A DNA stretch of 64,000 nt from Alkalithermobacter paradoxus (GTDB taxonomy: Bacteria > Bacillota > Clostridia > Peptostreptococcales > Peptostreptococcaceae), in the NCBI GenBank assembly GCA_002029295.1, contig MZGW01000002.1:281701-345700 (forward strand). Direction: 5' to 3'. The notes under the pieces were generated by a model that worked only from the letters and a program-made list of their open reading frames with translations, was not told the origin of the DNA and searched no databases. Both the position numbers and the translations under genes were made by a program. Numbering within the stretch: position 1 is the first letter of the stretch; each line of letters opens with the position of its first letter. Positions 36,003 to 45,160 of the stretch are shown piece after piece.

Positions 36003-37010
36003 ATGACAGTTACTATAAAAGATGTAGCTAAGAAATCAGGGGTGTCGATATCTACAGTATCTAGAGTTATAAATAATTCAAAGCCTGTAAGTAACGAGAT
36101 AAGACAAAGAGTAATGTCTGTTATAAAAGAAACAGGATATGTACCAAATCCTGTTGCTAGAAGTTTGGTAACCAAGAAAAGTCAACTTATAGGTGTTATA
36201 GTTCCAGATATATCGAATTTTTTCATAGGAGAATTATTGAACGGTATAGAAGAAGTGGGAAAAATATATGAATACGATATTCTTCTTTGTAATAGTTACG
36301 GAGAAATGGAAGAAGAATTAAAGTACATAAATTTATTAAAATCTAAGCAAGTAGCTGGAATAGTGTTTGTAACTTGGAAAATGAGTGATGAACATGTCAA
36401 AGCAATAGAAGAAGGGAATTTACCAGCTGTATACATAAGTAAAAATGCTCATAACTTTGATGTATACTCTGTTAGTATAGAAAATGAAAGAGCTGCTTAT
36501 GAAATGACTAAGTATTTGATACAAAAAGGTCATACAAATATAGGATTTATAAGATCTTCTATAGAGGATGATTTAGTAGACTCTCAAAGATTTAGAGGAT
36601 ACAAGAACGCTTTGACTGACAGTGGCTTAGAAATAAATCAGAGAATAATAAAAGAAGGAGACACTACAAGTGAATCTGGATATTATCTAATGAATGAAAT
36701 ATTAGAATCTAATGATATGCCACATGCGATGTTTGCAACAAATGATGAAGTTGCTATAGGTGCTATAAATTGCATATTAGATAAGGGGTATAAAGTGCCA
36801 GATGACATATCTGTAGTAGGATTTAATGATATAAAACTAGCATCATTATATAGACCAAGTCTTACAACAATAAAACAACCTATATATGATATGGGAGCAG
36901 TTTCTATAAGAATGATAGTAAAAATGATAGATGGAGAGCAATTAGAAGATAAACATACATATTTACCATATGAACTAATCGAAAGACAAAGTGTAAAAGA
37001 AAAGAAGTAA
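36003..37010 (+). CDS. LacI-family transcriptional regulator
   Basis: 335 residues, ATG after AAAGGAGTGG. N-terminal helix-turn-helix and hinge helix (TIKDVAKKSGVSISTVSRVI) bind DNA, followed by a periplasmic-binding-like effector domain (KKSQLIGVIVPDISNFFIGE to the C-terminus). The length is normal. It stands immediately upstream of hutH in the same direction, 144 bases away across a terminator, so control of the histidine operon is plausible but unproven. I saw no obvious palindromic operator with a central CG in the hutH leader. Confidence 0.9.
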   Translation: MTVTIKDVAKKSGVSISTVSRVINNSKPVSNEIRQRVMSVIKETGYVPNPVARSLVTKKSQLIGVIVPDISNFFIGELLNGIEEVGKIYEYDILLCNSYGEMEEELKYINLLKSKQVAGIVFVTWKMSDEHVKAIEEGNLPAVYISKNAHNFDVYSVSIENERAAYEMTKYLIQKGHTNIGFIRSSIEDDLVDSQRFRGYKNALTDSGLEINQRIIKEGDTTSESGYYLMNEILESNDMPHAMFATNDEVAIGAINCILDKGYKVPDDISVVGFNDIKLASLYRPSLTTIKQPIYDMGAVSIRMIVKMIDGEQLEDKHTYLPYELIERQSVKEKK

Positions 37011-37049
37011 GCATATGCTAAAGAAGTAAGCATATGCTTACTTCTTTTT
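37002..37049 (+). terminator. Terminator after the LacI gene, with a duplicated arm
   Basis: AAGAAGTAAGCATATGCTTACTTCTT is a perfect palindrome (37021-37046) ending in Ts. Its left arm is duplicated in tandem (37002-37020 and 37021-37039), and the LacI stop codon lies in the first copy. Confidence 0.8.
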
Positions 37050-37154
37050 AATTTGCTTAAAGTTAAATAAAAAGTAACTTAATTGAAGGAAAAATGCAAA
37101 AAATATAGAATATTTTTAATTGGTTGAAAATATTTTGGAAATTGGGGGGAATGT

Positions 37155-38681
37155 ATGCAAACAATATATATAACAGGAAATGATCTTACAATTGAAGATA
37201 TTGTAAAGGTATCAAGAGAAAATTATAAAATAGAGATAACTCCTGAAGCTATAGATAATGTACGAAAAGCTAGAGAGTTAGTAGATAAATTTGTTGATGA
37301 AGAAAAAATAGTATACGGTATAACTACAGGGTTTGGTAAATTTTCAGATGTAACCATATCAAAAGAAGAAACAAAAACGCTTCAAAGGAATCTAATAATA
37401 AGTCATGCATGTGGAGTTGGAAAACATTTTTCTGAAGATATAGTAAGAGCAATGATGCTTCTTAGAATAAATGCACTTTCAAAGGGAAATTCAGGAGTTA
37501 GACTTCAGACACTAAATACATTAGTAGAAATGCTAAATAAAGGGGTTCACCCAATAGTTCCAGAGAAGGGATCGCTAGGGGCTTCAGGTGATTTGGCTCC
37601 TTTATCTCATATGGTTCTTGTAATGCTAGGAGAAGGAGAAGCCATATATAAAGGCGAAAGATTAAGTGGAAAAGCTGCTTTAGATAAAGCTGGAATTTCT
37701 ACTATAGACCTTACTTCTAAAGAAGGACTGGCACTAATTAATGGAACACAAGTAATGACAGCTGTAGGAGCACTAACTGTATATGATGCTATGAATCTTT
37801 TAAAGATTGCTGATATATCTGCAGCTCTTACTATGGAAGCCTTAAATGGTATAGTTACAGCTTTTGATGAAAAAGTACATAAAGTAAGATCTCACAAGGG
37901 TCAGATAAATACTGCTAAGAATATGTTAAGACTTCTTGAGGGAAGTAATATGACTACAAATCAAGGGCAAATAAGAGTTCAAGATGCGTACGCATTAAGG
38001 TGCATACCTCAAATTCATGGTGCAAGTAAAGATGCAATAGAGTATGTAAAAGAAAAAATAAATATAGAAATAAATTCAGCTACAGATAACCCATTAATAT
38101 TCCCAGAACAAGAAGAAGTAATATCAGGTGGAAATTTTCATGGACAGCCTATGGCACTTAGTTTTGACTTTTTAGGAATAGCTCTTGCAGAACTTGCAAA
38201 CGTTTCTGAAAGAAGATTAGAAAGATTAGTAAACCCAGCATTAGGTGGACTTCCTGCATTTTTAACTAAAAATGGTGGAATTAACTCTGGATTTATGATA
38301 GTTCAGTATTCTGCTGCATCACTTGTTTCAGAAAATAAAGTCTTAGCACATCCTGCTTCTGTTGATTCTATACCATCTTCAGCAAATCAAGAAGATCATG
38401 TATCTATGGGAACAATTGCAGCAAGAAAAGCTAGGGAAATATTAGAAAATGTTAGATCAGTTATTGCAATGGAAATATTAGGAGCTTGTCAAGGAATAGA
38501 TTTAGCAGGAAATAAAGGTCTTGGTGTAGGTACTAAAATAGCTTACGACATAGTAAGAAAGCATACACATACAATAGAAGATGACATAGTTATGTATACA
38601 GAAATAAACAAATGTGAAGAAATAGTAAAATCTAATATATTAGTTGAAGAAATAGAGAAAGTTATAGGAAAACTAGATTAA
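37155..38681 (+). CDS. hutH: Histidine ammonia-lyase
   Basis: 508 residues, ATG after TTGGGGGGAATGT. GSLGASGDLAPLSHM contains the Ala-Ser-Gly triad that forms the MIO cofactor, and YGITTGFGKFSD matches the active-site loop. It converts histidine to urocanate and ammonia, the first step of histidine breakdown. First gene of a five-gene operon (hutH-hutU-ftcD-hutI-fchA) with gaps of 6 to 15 bases. Confidence 0.95.
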   Translation: MQTIYITGNDLTIEDIVKVSRENYKIEITPEAIDNVRKARELVDKFVDEEKIVYGITTGFGKFSDVTISKEETKTLQRNLIISHACGVGKHFSEDIVRAMMLLRINALSKGNSGVRLQTLNTLVEMLNKGVHPIVPEKGSLGASGDLAPLSHMVLVMLGEGEAIYKGERLSGKAALDKAGISTIDLTSKEGLALINGTQVMTAVGALTVYDAMNLLKIADISAALTMEALNGIVTAFDEKVHKVRSHKGQINTAKNMLRLLEGSNMTTNQGQIRVQDAYALRCIPQIHGASKDAIEYVKEKINIEINSATDNPLIFPEQEEVISGGNFHGQPMALSFDFLGIALAELANVSERRLERLVNPALGGLPAFLTKNGGINSGFMIVQYSAASLVSENKVLAHPASVDSIPSSANQEDHVSMGTIAARKAREILENVRSVIAMEILGACQGIDLAGNKGLGVGTKIAYDIVRKHTHTIEDDIVMYTEINKCEEIVKSNILVEEIEKVIGKLD

Positions 38682-38693
38682 GGAGGGAAAAAA

Positions 38694-40724
38694 ATGATTT
38701 CAAATATTGACATTTCAAATGCTATGACTATAAAACTAGAAAGCACTTTGCCTGATATGCCAGAATTTGTAGAAGGCATTAGAAGAGCACCAAAGAGAGA
38801 GCTTACTTTAACTAAAGACGAAATAAAATTATCACTTAAAAATGCACTAAGATATATACCAGAGGAGCTTCACGAAAAATTAGCTCCAGAATTTTTAGAG
38901 GAACTTTTAATTAAAGGTAGAATATATGGATATAGATTTAGACCACAAGGCAATATAAAAGCAAAGTCTATAGATGAGTATAAAGGGAATTGCATAGAAG
39001 GAAAAGCATTCCAAGTTATGATAGATAATAACTTAGATTTTGATATAGCACTTTATCCCTATGAACTTGTTACATATGGAGAAACAGGTCAAGTTTGTCA
39101 AAACTGGATGCAGTATGTATTGATTAAAAAATATTTAGAAGTATTAACTGATGAGCAGACATTAGTAATTAACTCAGGACATCCAGTAGGATTATTCAAG
39201 TCTAGCCCTGAAGCTCCAAGAGTTATAGTTACAAATGGTCTTATGATAGGAATGTTCGATGATGGTGAAAACTTCAATAGAGCAGCTGCACTTGGTGTTG
39301 CAAATTATGGTCAAATGACTGCAGGAGGGTGGATGTACATAGGACCTCAAGGTATAGTTCATGGAACATATAACACTATACTAAATGCAGGAAGACTTAT
39401 ACTTGGAATACCAGAAGATAGTGACCTAAGAGGTAGGTTATTCGTAACTTCAGGACTTGGGGGAATGAGTGGAGCACAAGGAAAAGCTGTAGAAATAGCA
39501 AATGGAGTAGGAATAATAGCTGAGGTTGACTACTCAAGAATAGAAACTAGATACTCTCAAGGATGGGTAAGTAAAATAGCTAGAAGTAGCCAAGAAGCAT
39601 TTGCTATTGCAAGAGAATATATGGATAAAAAAGAAAAATGTGCAATAGCTTATTATGGAAATATAGTAGACCTTCTAGAGTATGCACTAGAAAATAACAT
39701 ACATATAGACTTGCTTTCTGATCAAACTTCCTGTCATGCTGTATACGAAGGTGGATATTGTCCTCAAGGATTGACATTTGAAGAAAGAACAGAATTACTT
39801 TCTAGGGATAAAAAGAAATTCAAAGAATTGGTAGATAAATCTCTTATACGTCACTATGAAATAATAAAGACTTTGAGTGAAAGAGGAACTTACTTCTTTG
39901 ACTATGGAAATAGCTTTATGAAAGCTGTTTATGATGCAGGTGTAAAGGAAATAGCTAAAAATGGAATAAATGAAAAGGATGGATTTATATTCCCATCTTA
40001 TGTTGAAGATATATTAGGCCCACAATTATTTGATTATGGATATGGTCCATTTAGATGGGTGTGTCTAAGTGGAAAACATGAAGATTTACTAAAAACTGAC
40101 AAAGCAGCCATGGATTGTATAGATCCAAACAGAAGATATCAAGATAGAGATAACTATATATGGATAAAAGATGCTGATAAAAATAAATTAGTAGTCGGAA
40201 CACAAGCTAGAATACTTTATCAAGATGCTATGGGAAGAACTAAGATAGCTCTTAAATTCAATGAAATGGTTAGAAATGGAGAAATAGGACCTGTAATGCT
40301 TGGAAGAGATCACCACGATACAGGAGGAACAGATTCACCATTTAGAGAAACTTCTAATATTAAAGATGGAAGCAATATAATGGCTGAAATGGCAACTCAC
40401 TGTTTTGCTGGGAATGCAGCAAGAGGTATGAGCTTAATAGCACTTCATAATGGTGGAGGAGTTGGAATAGGAAAATCAATAAATGGTGGATTTGGTATGG
40501 TTTTAGATGGCAGTGAAAGAGTTGATGAGATACTAAAAAGAGCTATGCCTTGGGATACAATGTGTGGTGTTTCAAGACGTGCTTGGGCAAGAAATGAAAA
40601 TTCTATATCTACTTGTATGGAATACAACGAAATGAACAAAGGAAAAGATCATATAACGCTTCCTTATATAGCTAGCGATAGCTTAATAACAAATTTAGTT
40701 GATAAAGCATTTGAAAATAAATAA
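38694..40724 (+). CDS. hutU: Urocanate hydratase (long form)
   Basis: 676 residues, ATG after AGGAGGGAAA, 12 bases from hutH. The NAD-binding region is visible (FVTSGLGGMSGAQGKAVEIA), and DQTSCHAVYEGGYCPQG contains the conserved active-site cysteine. It adds water across urocanate to give imidazolonepropionate. At 676 residues it is of the long class rather than the ~550-residue class of Bacillus and Pseudomonas; the extra N-terminal segment is intact and in frame. Confidence 0.93.
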   Translation: MISNIDISNAMTIKLESTLPDMPEFVEGIRRAPKRELTLTKDEIKLSLKNALRYIPEELHEKLAPEFLEELLIKGRIYGYRFRPQGNIKAKSIDEYKGNCIEGKAFQVMIDNNLDFDIALYPYELVTYGETGQVCQNWMQYVLIKKYLEVLTDEQTLVINSGHPVGLFKSSPEAPRVIVTNGLMIGMFDDGENFNRAAALGVANYGQMTAGGWMYIGPQGIVHGTYNTILNAGRLILGIPEDSDLRGRLFVTSGLGGMSGAQGKAVEIANGVGIIAEVDYSRIETRYSQGWVSKIARSSQEAFAIAREYMDKKEKCAIAYYGNIVDLLEYALENNIHIDLLSDQTSCHAVYEGGYCPQGLTFEERTELLSRDKKKFKELVDKSLIRHYEIIKTLSERGTYFFDYGNSFMKAVYDAGVKEIAKNGINEKDGFIFPSYVEDILGPQLFDYGYGPFRWVCLSGKHEDLLKTDKAAMDCIDPNRRYQDRDNYIWIKDADKNKLVVGTQARILYQDAMGRTKIALKFNEMVRNGEIGPVMLGRDHHDTGGTDSPFRETSNIKDGSNIMAEMATHCFAGNAARGMSLIALHNGGGVGIGKSINGGFGMVLDGSERVDEILKRAMPWDTMCGVSRRAWARNENSISTCMEYNEMNKGKDHITLPYIASDSLITNLVDKAFENK

Positions 40725-40739
40725 AAAGGAGGATTTATT

Positions 40740-41636
40740 ATGAAAAAAGTAGTACAGTGCGTTCCAAACTTTAGTGAGGGTAGAGATTTAGACAAAATAG
40801 AAAGAATAGTTCAGCCTTTTAGAGGTAAAGAAGGGGTAAAACTTGTAAATTATGAACCAGACAAGGACTATAATAGAGTAGTTGTAACTGTTCTTGGAGA
40901 ACCTGAAGCTGTGAAAAAGGCTGTTGTTGAAGCTATAGGAGTTGCAACTGAAGAAATAGATATGACAAAGCATACTGGACAACATTCAAGAATGGGAGCA
41001 TCTGACGTAGTTCCATTTATTCCAGTTAAGAATATGACTGTTTCTGAAGCAGTAGAATTATCTAAAGAAGTTGCAAAGGAAATAAGTGAAAGGTATAATA
41101 TACCAGTGTTTCTATATGAAAAGTCAGCAACAACTCCAGAAAGAGAAAATTTAGCAACTGTTAGAAAAGGACAATTTGAGGGAATGGAGGAAAAGTTAAA
41201 AGATCCTAATTGGAGGCCAGATTTTGGACCGAATACTATTCATCCAACAGCAGGTGTAACAGCAGTTGGAGCTAGAATGCCTTTAGTTGCTTACAATATA
41301 AATCTTGGAACTACAAATATAGAAATAGCCAATAAAATAGCAAAGGCTATAAGACACTCAAATGGTGGATTTAGATATTGCAAAGCTGGAGCTGTAGAAA
41401 TGCCAGAAAGAGAAATAGTTCAAGTGACCATGAATCTAACAGATTATACAAAAACATCTATATATAGAGTTTTTGAAACTGTAAAAATGGAAGCTAAGAG
41501 ATATGGAGTACCTGTTGTGGGTAGTGAGATAATAGGGCTTGTTCCTATGGAAGCTTTAGTAGATTGTGCTTCTTACTATTTAGGACTTGAAGGATTCTCT
41601 ATGGACAAAGTATTAGAATCTAGTTTAATGGAGTAG
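40740..41636 (+). CDS. ftcD: Glutamate formiminotransferase
   Basis: 298 residues, ATG after AAAGGAGG. VQCVPNFSEGRDLDKI at the N-terminus and DMTKHTGQHSRMGASDVVPF are diagnostic for the formiminotransferase domain. It moves the formimino group from formiminoglutamate to tetrahydrofolate, yielding glutamate. Only the transferase domain is present; the cyclodeaminase is a separate gene (fchA) at the operon end, unlike the fused mammalian enzyme. Confidence 0.93.
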   Translation: MKKVVQCVPNFSEGRDLDKIERIVQPFRGKEGVKLVNYEPDKDYNRVVVTVLGEPEAVKKAVVEAIGVATEEIDMTKHTGQHSRMGASDVVPFIPVKNMTVSEAVELSKEVAKEISERYNIPVFLYEKSATTPERENLATVRKGQFEGMEEKLKDPNWRPDFGPNTIHPTAGVTAVGARMPLVAYNINLGTTNIEIANKIAKAIRHSNGGFRYCKAGAVEMPEREIVQVTMNLTDYTKTSIYRVFETVKMEAKRYGVPVVGSEIIGLVPMEALVDCASYYLGLEGFSMDKVLESSLME

Positions 41637-41642
41637 ATAAAA

Positions 41643-42905
41643 ATGAAAGCTGACTTAATTATAAAAAACATAGGAAACCTAATTACTATGAGAGGCGAAA
41701 ATAAGCCTAGAGTAAAAGAAAGCATGAAAGATATAGAAATAATAAAAGATGGATATGTAGCTATAAAAGACGGAAAGATTTTAGATTTAGGAAAAGGATT
41801 AAATGAAGATTTAATAGGAAATGATACACAGGTGCATGATGCTAAGGGGTTAACTGTAACCCCTGGCCTTATAGATGCTCATACGCATTTAGTACATGGA
41901 GGTTCAAGAGAGAATGAATTTTCACTAAAAATAAGTGGAGTTCCATATCTTGATATACTAAAAAATGGTGGAGGAATATTAAGTACTGTTAGGGCAACAA
42001 AATCTGCATCATTTGATGAATTATATAATAAAGCAAAGAAAAGTCTAAACACTATGCTTTCATATGGAACTACAACAGTTGAAGCTAAAAGTGGTTATGG
42101 ACTTGATATAGATACTGAAATAAAACAGCTAGAAGTTGCTAAGAAATTGAATGAAGATCATCCTGTAGATATAGTATCTACTTTTATGGGAGCACACGCT
42201 ATACCTACAGAATATAAGGGTAATCCTGAAGAATATGTAAATATAGTCATAAATGAGATGATGCCTAGAGTTAAAGAGTTAGACTTAGCAGAGTTTTGTG
42301 ATGTATTCTGCGAGGATGCTGTTTTTACAGTAGACCAAACTAGAAGAATACTTAATAGTGCAAAAGAGCTTGGATTTAAAGTGAAGCTTCATGCTGATGA
42401 AATAGTATCATTAGGAGGAGCAGAACTTTCAGCAGAATTAAAAGCGATATCTGCAGATCATTTGATGGCTGCAAGTGAGCAAGGAATGAGGGAAATGGCC
42501 CAAAATAACGTAATAGCAAATCTGCTGCCAGGAACTTCTTTTAGTCTAATGAAAAACTATGCTGATGCAAGAAAAATGATAGAACTTGGGGTACCTGTAT
42601 CATTATCTACAGATTATAATCCAGGAAGTTGCCCTACTGAAAATATTCAATTCATAATGCAGCTAGGCTCTTTAGGTCTTAAAATGACCCCAAGTGAAGT
42701 ATTAACTGCTGTTACAATAAATGCTGCATTTGCAATAGATAAAGCAGATCAAATAGGGTCACTGGATATAGGAAAGAAGGCAGATTTAGTTATATTTGAT
42801 GCTCCTAATATAGAGTATATAATATACCATTTTGGAATAAATCATGTAGATAGAGTGTATAAAGAAGGTAAGCTTGTTGTAGAGAATGGAAATGTAGTGT
42901 ATTAA
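41643..42905 (+). CDS. hutI: Imidazolonepropionase
   Basis: 420 residues, ATG seven bases after the ftcD stop, with a weak ribosome site, suggesting coupling. Metal motif DAHTHLVHGG and LHADEIVSLGGAEL, with STDYNPGSCPTENIQF near the C-terminus, mark the amidohydrolase-fold HutI. It opens imidazolonepropionate to formiminoglutamate. Confidence 0.94.
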   Translation: MKADLIIKNIGNLITMRGENKPRVKESMKDIEIIKDGYVAIKDGKILDLGKGLNEDLIGNDTQVHDAKGLTVTPGLIDAHTHLVHGGSRENEFSLKISGVPYLDILKNGGGILSTVRATKSASFDELYNKAKKSLNTMLSYGTTTVEAKSGYGLDIDTEIKQLEVAKKLNEDHPVDIVSTFMGAHAIPTEYKGNPEEYVNIVINEMMPRVKELDLAEFCDVFCEDAVFTVDQTRRILNSAKELGFKVKLHADEIVSLGGAELSAELKAISADHLMAASEQGMREMAQNNVIANLLPGTSFSLMKNYADARKMIELGVPVSLSTDYNPGSCPTENIQFIMQLGSLGLKMTPSEVLTAVTINAAFAIDKADQIGSLDIGKKADLVIFDAPNIEYIIYHFGINHVDRVYKEGKLVVENGNVVY

Positions 42906-42916
42906 AGGAGGTAATC

Positions 42917-43558
42917 ATGAACTTAGTTGATTTAACAATTAGGAATTTCAGTGATGAAGTAGATTCATCATCTCCAGCTCCTGGTGGGGGATCTGTTTCA
43001 GCACTTGCATCAAATTTAGGTGTTAGCTTGGCTAGAATGATGGGAAATTTAAGCTTTGGGAAGAAAAAATATGAAGCTTTAGAAGAAGATATAAAAGAAG
43101 AATTCAAATCTAGATTTGATAAATTAGGTCAAATTAGAGATGAGTTTCTAAATCTTGTAGATGAAGATACGAAATCTTTCAATGAAGTTATGAAAGCATT
43201 TAAGCTTCCTAAAGAAACTGAAGAAGAAAAAAGCTTAAGAAAAGAAGCTATACAAAGTGCAACTATAGGATCTATAGAAGTTCCTTTAAAGACGGCTAAA
43301 CTTTCTTTAGAATCATTAAAATGCATGGAGTATTTTATTGACTATGGAAATCAAAATGCAGTAACAGATTTAGGAGTTGGAAGTCTTTTAGTGTATACTG
43401 GACTTGAAGGAGCAATTCTTAATGTAAAGATAAATTTATCTGGCTTAGATGATGCATCTTTAGCTGATAAATTAAGAACTGAGTGCGAACAAATAATGAG
43501 CGAAGGAAAACAAATAAAAGATAGCTTATTAGAAAAAGTACATAATAAATTAGCTTAA
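42917..43558 (+). CDS. fchA: Formiminotetrahydrofolate cyclodeaminase
   Basis: 213 residues, ATG after AAAGGAGG. SSPAPGGGSVSALASNLGVS is the characteristic N-terminal block of the family. It releases ammonia from 5-formimino-tetrahydrofolate to give methenyl-tetrahydrofolate, closing the hut pathway and feeding one-carbon metabolism. Last gene of the operon; a hairpin-rich region follows. Confidence 0.93.
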   Translation: MNLVDLTIRNFSDEVDSSSPAPGGGSVSALASNLGVSLARMMGNLSFGKKKYEALEEDIKEEFKSRFDKLGQIRDEFLNLVDEDTKSFNEVMKAFKLPKETEEEKSLRKEAIQSATIGSIEVPLKTAKLSLESLKCMEYFIDYGNQNAVTDLGVGSLLVYTGLEGAILNVKINLSGLDDASLADKLRTECEQIMSEGKQIKDSLLEKVHNKLA

Positions 43559-43586
43559 TATAAAAAGAAAACTTATGAATGATATT

Positions 43587-43669
43587 ATCCCCTTAAAGTA
43601 GACAATTAACAAAAGAAACCATCTAGCATGTGGTACATAGTTGTTAATATCACTTTATGGGGATTTTTA
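43587..43669 (+). repeat. Long imperfect inverted repeat after fchA (terminator or MITE-like)
   Basis: ATCCCCTTAAAGT...AATTAAC (43587-43610) is the imperfect complement of GTTAATATCACTTTATGGGGAT (43643-43664); five Ts follow. It probably ends the hut transcript. The arms resemble the CCCC..AAAGT..AGACA ends of some IS3-type elements, so a decayed miniature element is possible. Confidence 0.55.
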
Positions 43670-43824
43670 CGTTAAAAAACAATTACTACTATAACTACTA
43701 AAACTTGATGTTACTGAGTCTAAAGAATTCGGAAAAACTTAGGCATGTTAAATAGAAGGTGGGCACTTGGGAAATGTATCCATAAGTACAACCGTTTCAT
43801 ATATTGAAGTAAGGAGGGATGTGT

Positions 43825-45153
43825 ATGGATCATATACTATCAGAAAAAATAAAAAATAAGGAAGCTAAAGTAGGAGTAGTAGGGTTAGGGTATGTTGGGT
43901 TACCTCTTGCAGTTGAACTAGCAAACAGTGGATTTAATGTTTTTGGAATTGATATATGTGAAGAAAAAATAAATATGCTCAAATCCAAGAAATCATATGT
44001 AATAGATATCAATAGTGAAGTTATCGAAGAATTAATAGATAAAAAACTATCTGTAGGCAGCGATTTTACTATAGTATCAAACCTTGATATAGTAATAATC
44101 TGTGTACCAACTCCGTTAAATGAAGCAAAGGAACCAGATTTATCATATATTGTGGATTCAGTAAAAGAAATAAGAAGATATTTGAAAAAAAGAACATTAA
44201 TAATACTAGAGAGTACTACGTATCCCGGCACAACTGAAGAATTAATTATAAATTCTATAGAAGAAGAAAAAAGCTTTAAAATAGGTAAGGATTTTTTTGT
44301 ATGTTACTCACCTGAAAGGGTAGATCCAGGCAATAAAAAGTTCAATATAACAAATACCCCGAAAGTTATTGGAGGTGCTACTAAGACATGTCTTGAGCTA
44401 GGTATACTTTTATATAGCTCGTTTGTAGAAAAGATAGTTCCAGTAAGTTGTATAAAAGTAGCTGAAATGGTTAAGTTGTTTGAAAACACATTTAGGAGTA
44501 TAAATATTGCACTAGTAAATGAACTAACACAAACTCTGGAGAGAATAGGAATAAATATATGGGAAGTGATTGATGCTGCAAGTACTAAACCATTCGGCTT
44601 TTTTACTTTTTATCCAGGTCCAGGTATAGGTGGTCATTGTATTCCATTAGATCCTATATATCTATCTTGGAAAGCTAAAAAATCTAACTATTATAATAGA
44701 TTTATTGAGTTAGCAAGCGATATAAATTCTAATATGCCTAGATATGTAGTAAGTCAAGTTACAGATATACTTAATAACTTAGGAAAATGCATTAGAGAGT
44801 CAAATATATTGTTAGTAGGAGTTGCATATAAAAAGGATATTGATGACTTAAGAGAGTCTCCAGCAATAGAGATATTTAATCTTTTAGAAGAAAAAGGCGC
44901 TAGTGTATCTTATTACGACACATACATTAGTTATTTCACTAATAATGGTAAAGTAGTATACTCGATTGAACTAACAGAAGAAATTTTAAATGAATTTGAT
45001 TTAGTCATTATAACAACTAACCATAGCAATATTGACTATGAATTTATATTAAGTAATTCTGAAATAGTTTATGACACGAGAAATGTCACATCAAAATATA
45101 GTAGTGATAAGAGCATATTGTTAGGTAGGCATATAAATAGTTATACACATTAA
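43825..45153 (+). CDS. Nucleotide-sugar (UDP-GlcNAc/ManNAc-type) 6-dehydrogenase
   Basis: 442 residues from ATG 43825; the ATG six bases upstream overlaps the AAGGAGG site. Rossmann loop GVVGLGYVGLPLAVELANSG at residues ~14-33 and the family blocks YSPERVDPG and KPFGFFTFYPGPGIGGHCIP (with the catalytic-site Cys in GGHC) identify a UDP-sugar dehydrogenase of the WecC/WbpA branch rather than Ugd, though the substrate is inferred. It makes a uronic-acid sugar nucleotide for surface glycans. First of three genes apparently in one unit with the MurG-like transferase and the PP-loop protein. Confidence 0.85.
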   Translation: MDHILSEKIKNKEAKVGVVGLGYVGLPLAVELANSGFNVFGIDICEEKINMLKSKKSYVIDINSEVIEELIDKKLSVGSDFTIVSNLDIVIICVPTPLNEAKEPDLSYIVDSVKEIRRYLKKRTLIILESTTYPGTTEELIINSIEEEKSFKIGKDFFVCYSPERVDPGNKKFNITNTPKVIGGATKTCLELGILLYSSFVEKIVPVSCIKVAEMVKLFENTFRSINIALVNELTQTLERIGINIWEVIDAASTKPFGFFTFYPGPGIGGHCIPLDPIYLSWKAKKSNYYNRFIELASDINSNMPRYVVSQVTDILNNLGKCIRESNILLVGVAYKKDIDDLRESPAIEIFNLLEEKGASVSYYDTYISYFTNNGKVVYSIELTEEILNEFDLVIITTNHSNIDYEFILSNSEIVYDTRNVTSKYSSDKSILLGRHINSYTH

Positions 45154-45160
45154 AAAGGGG

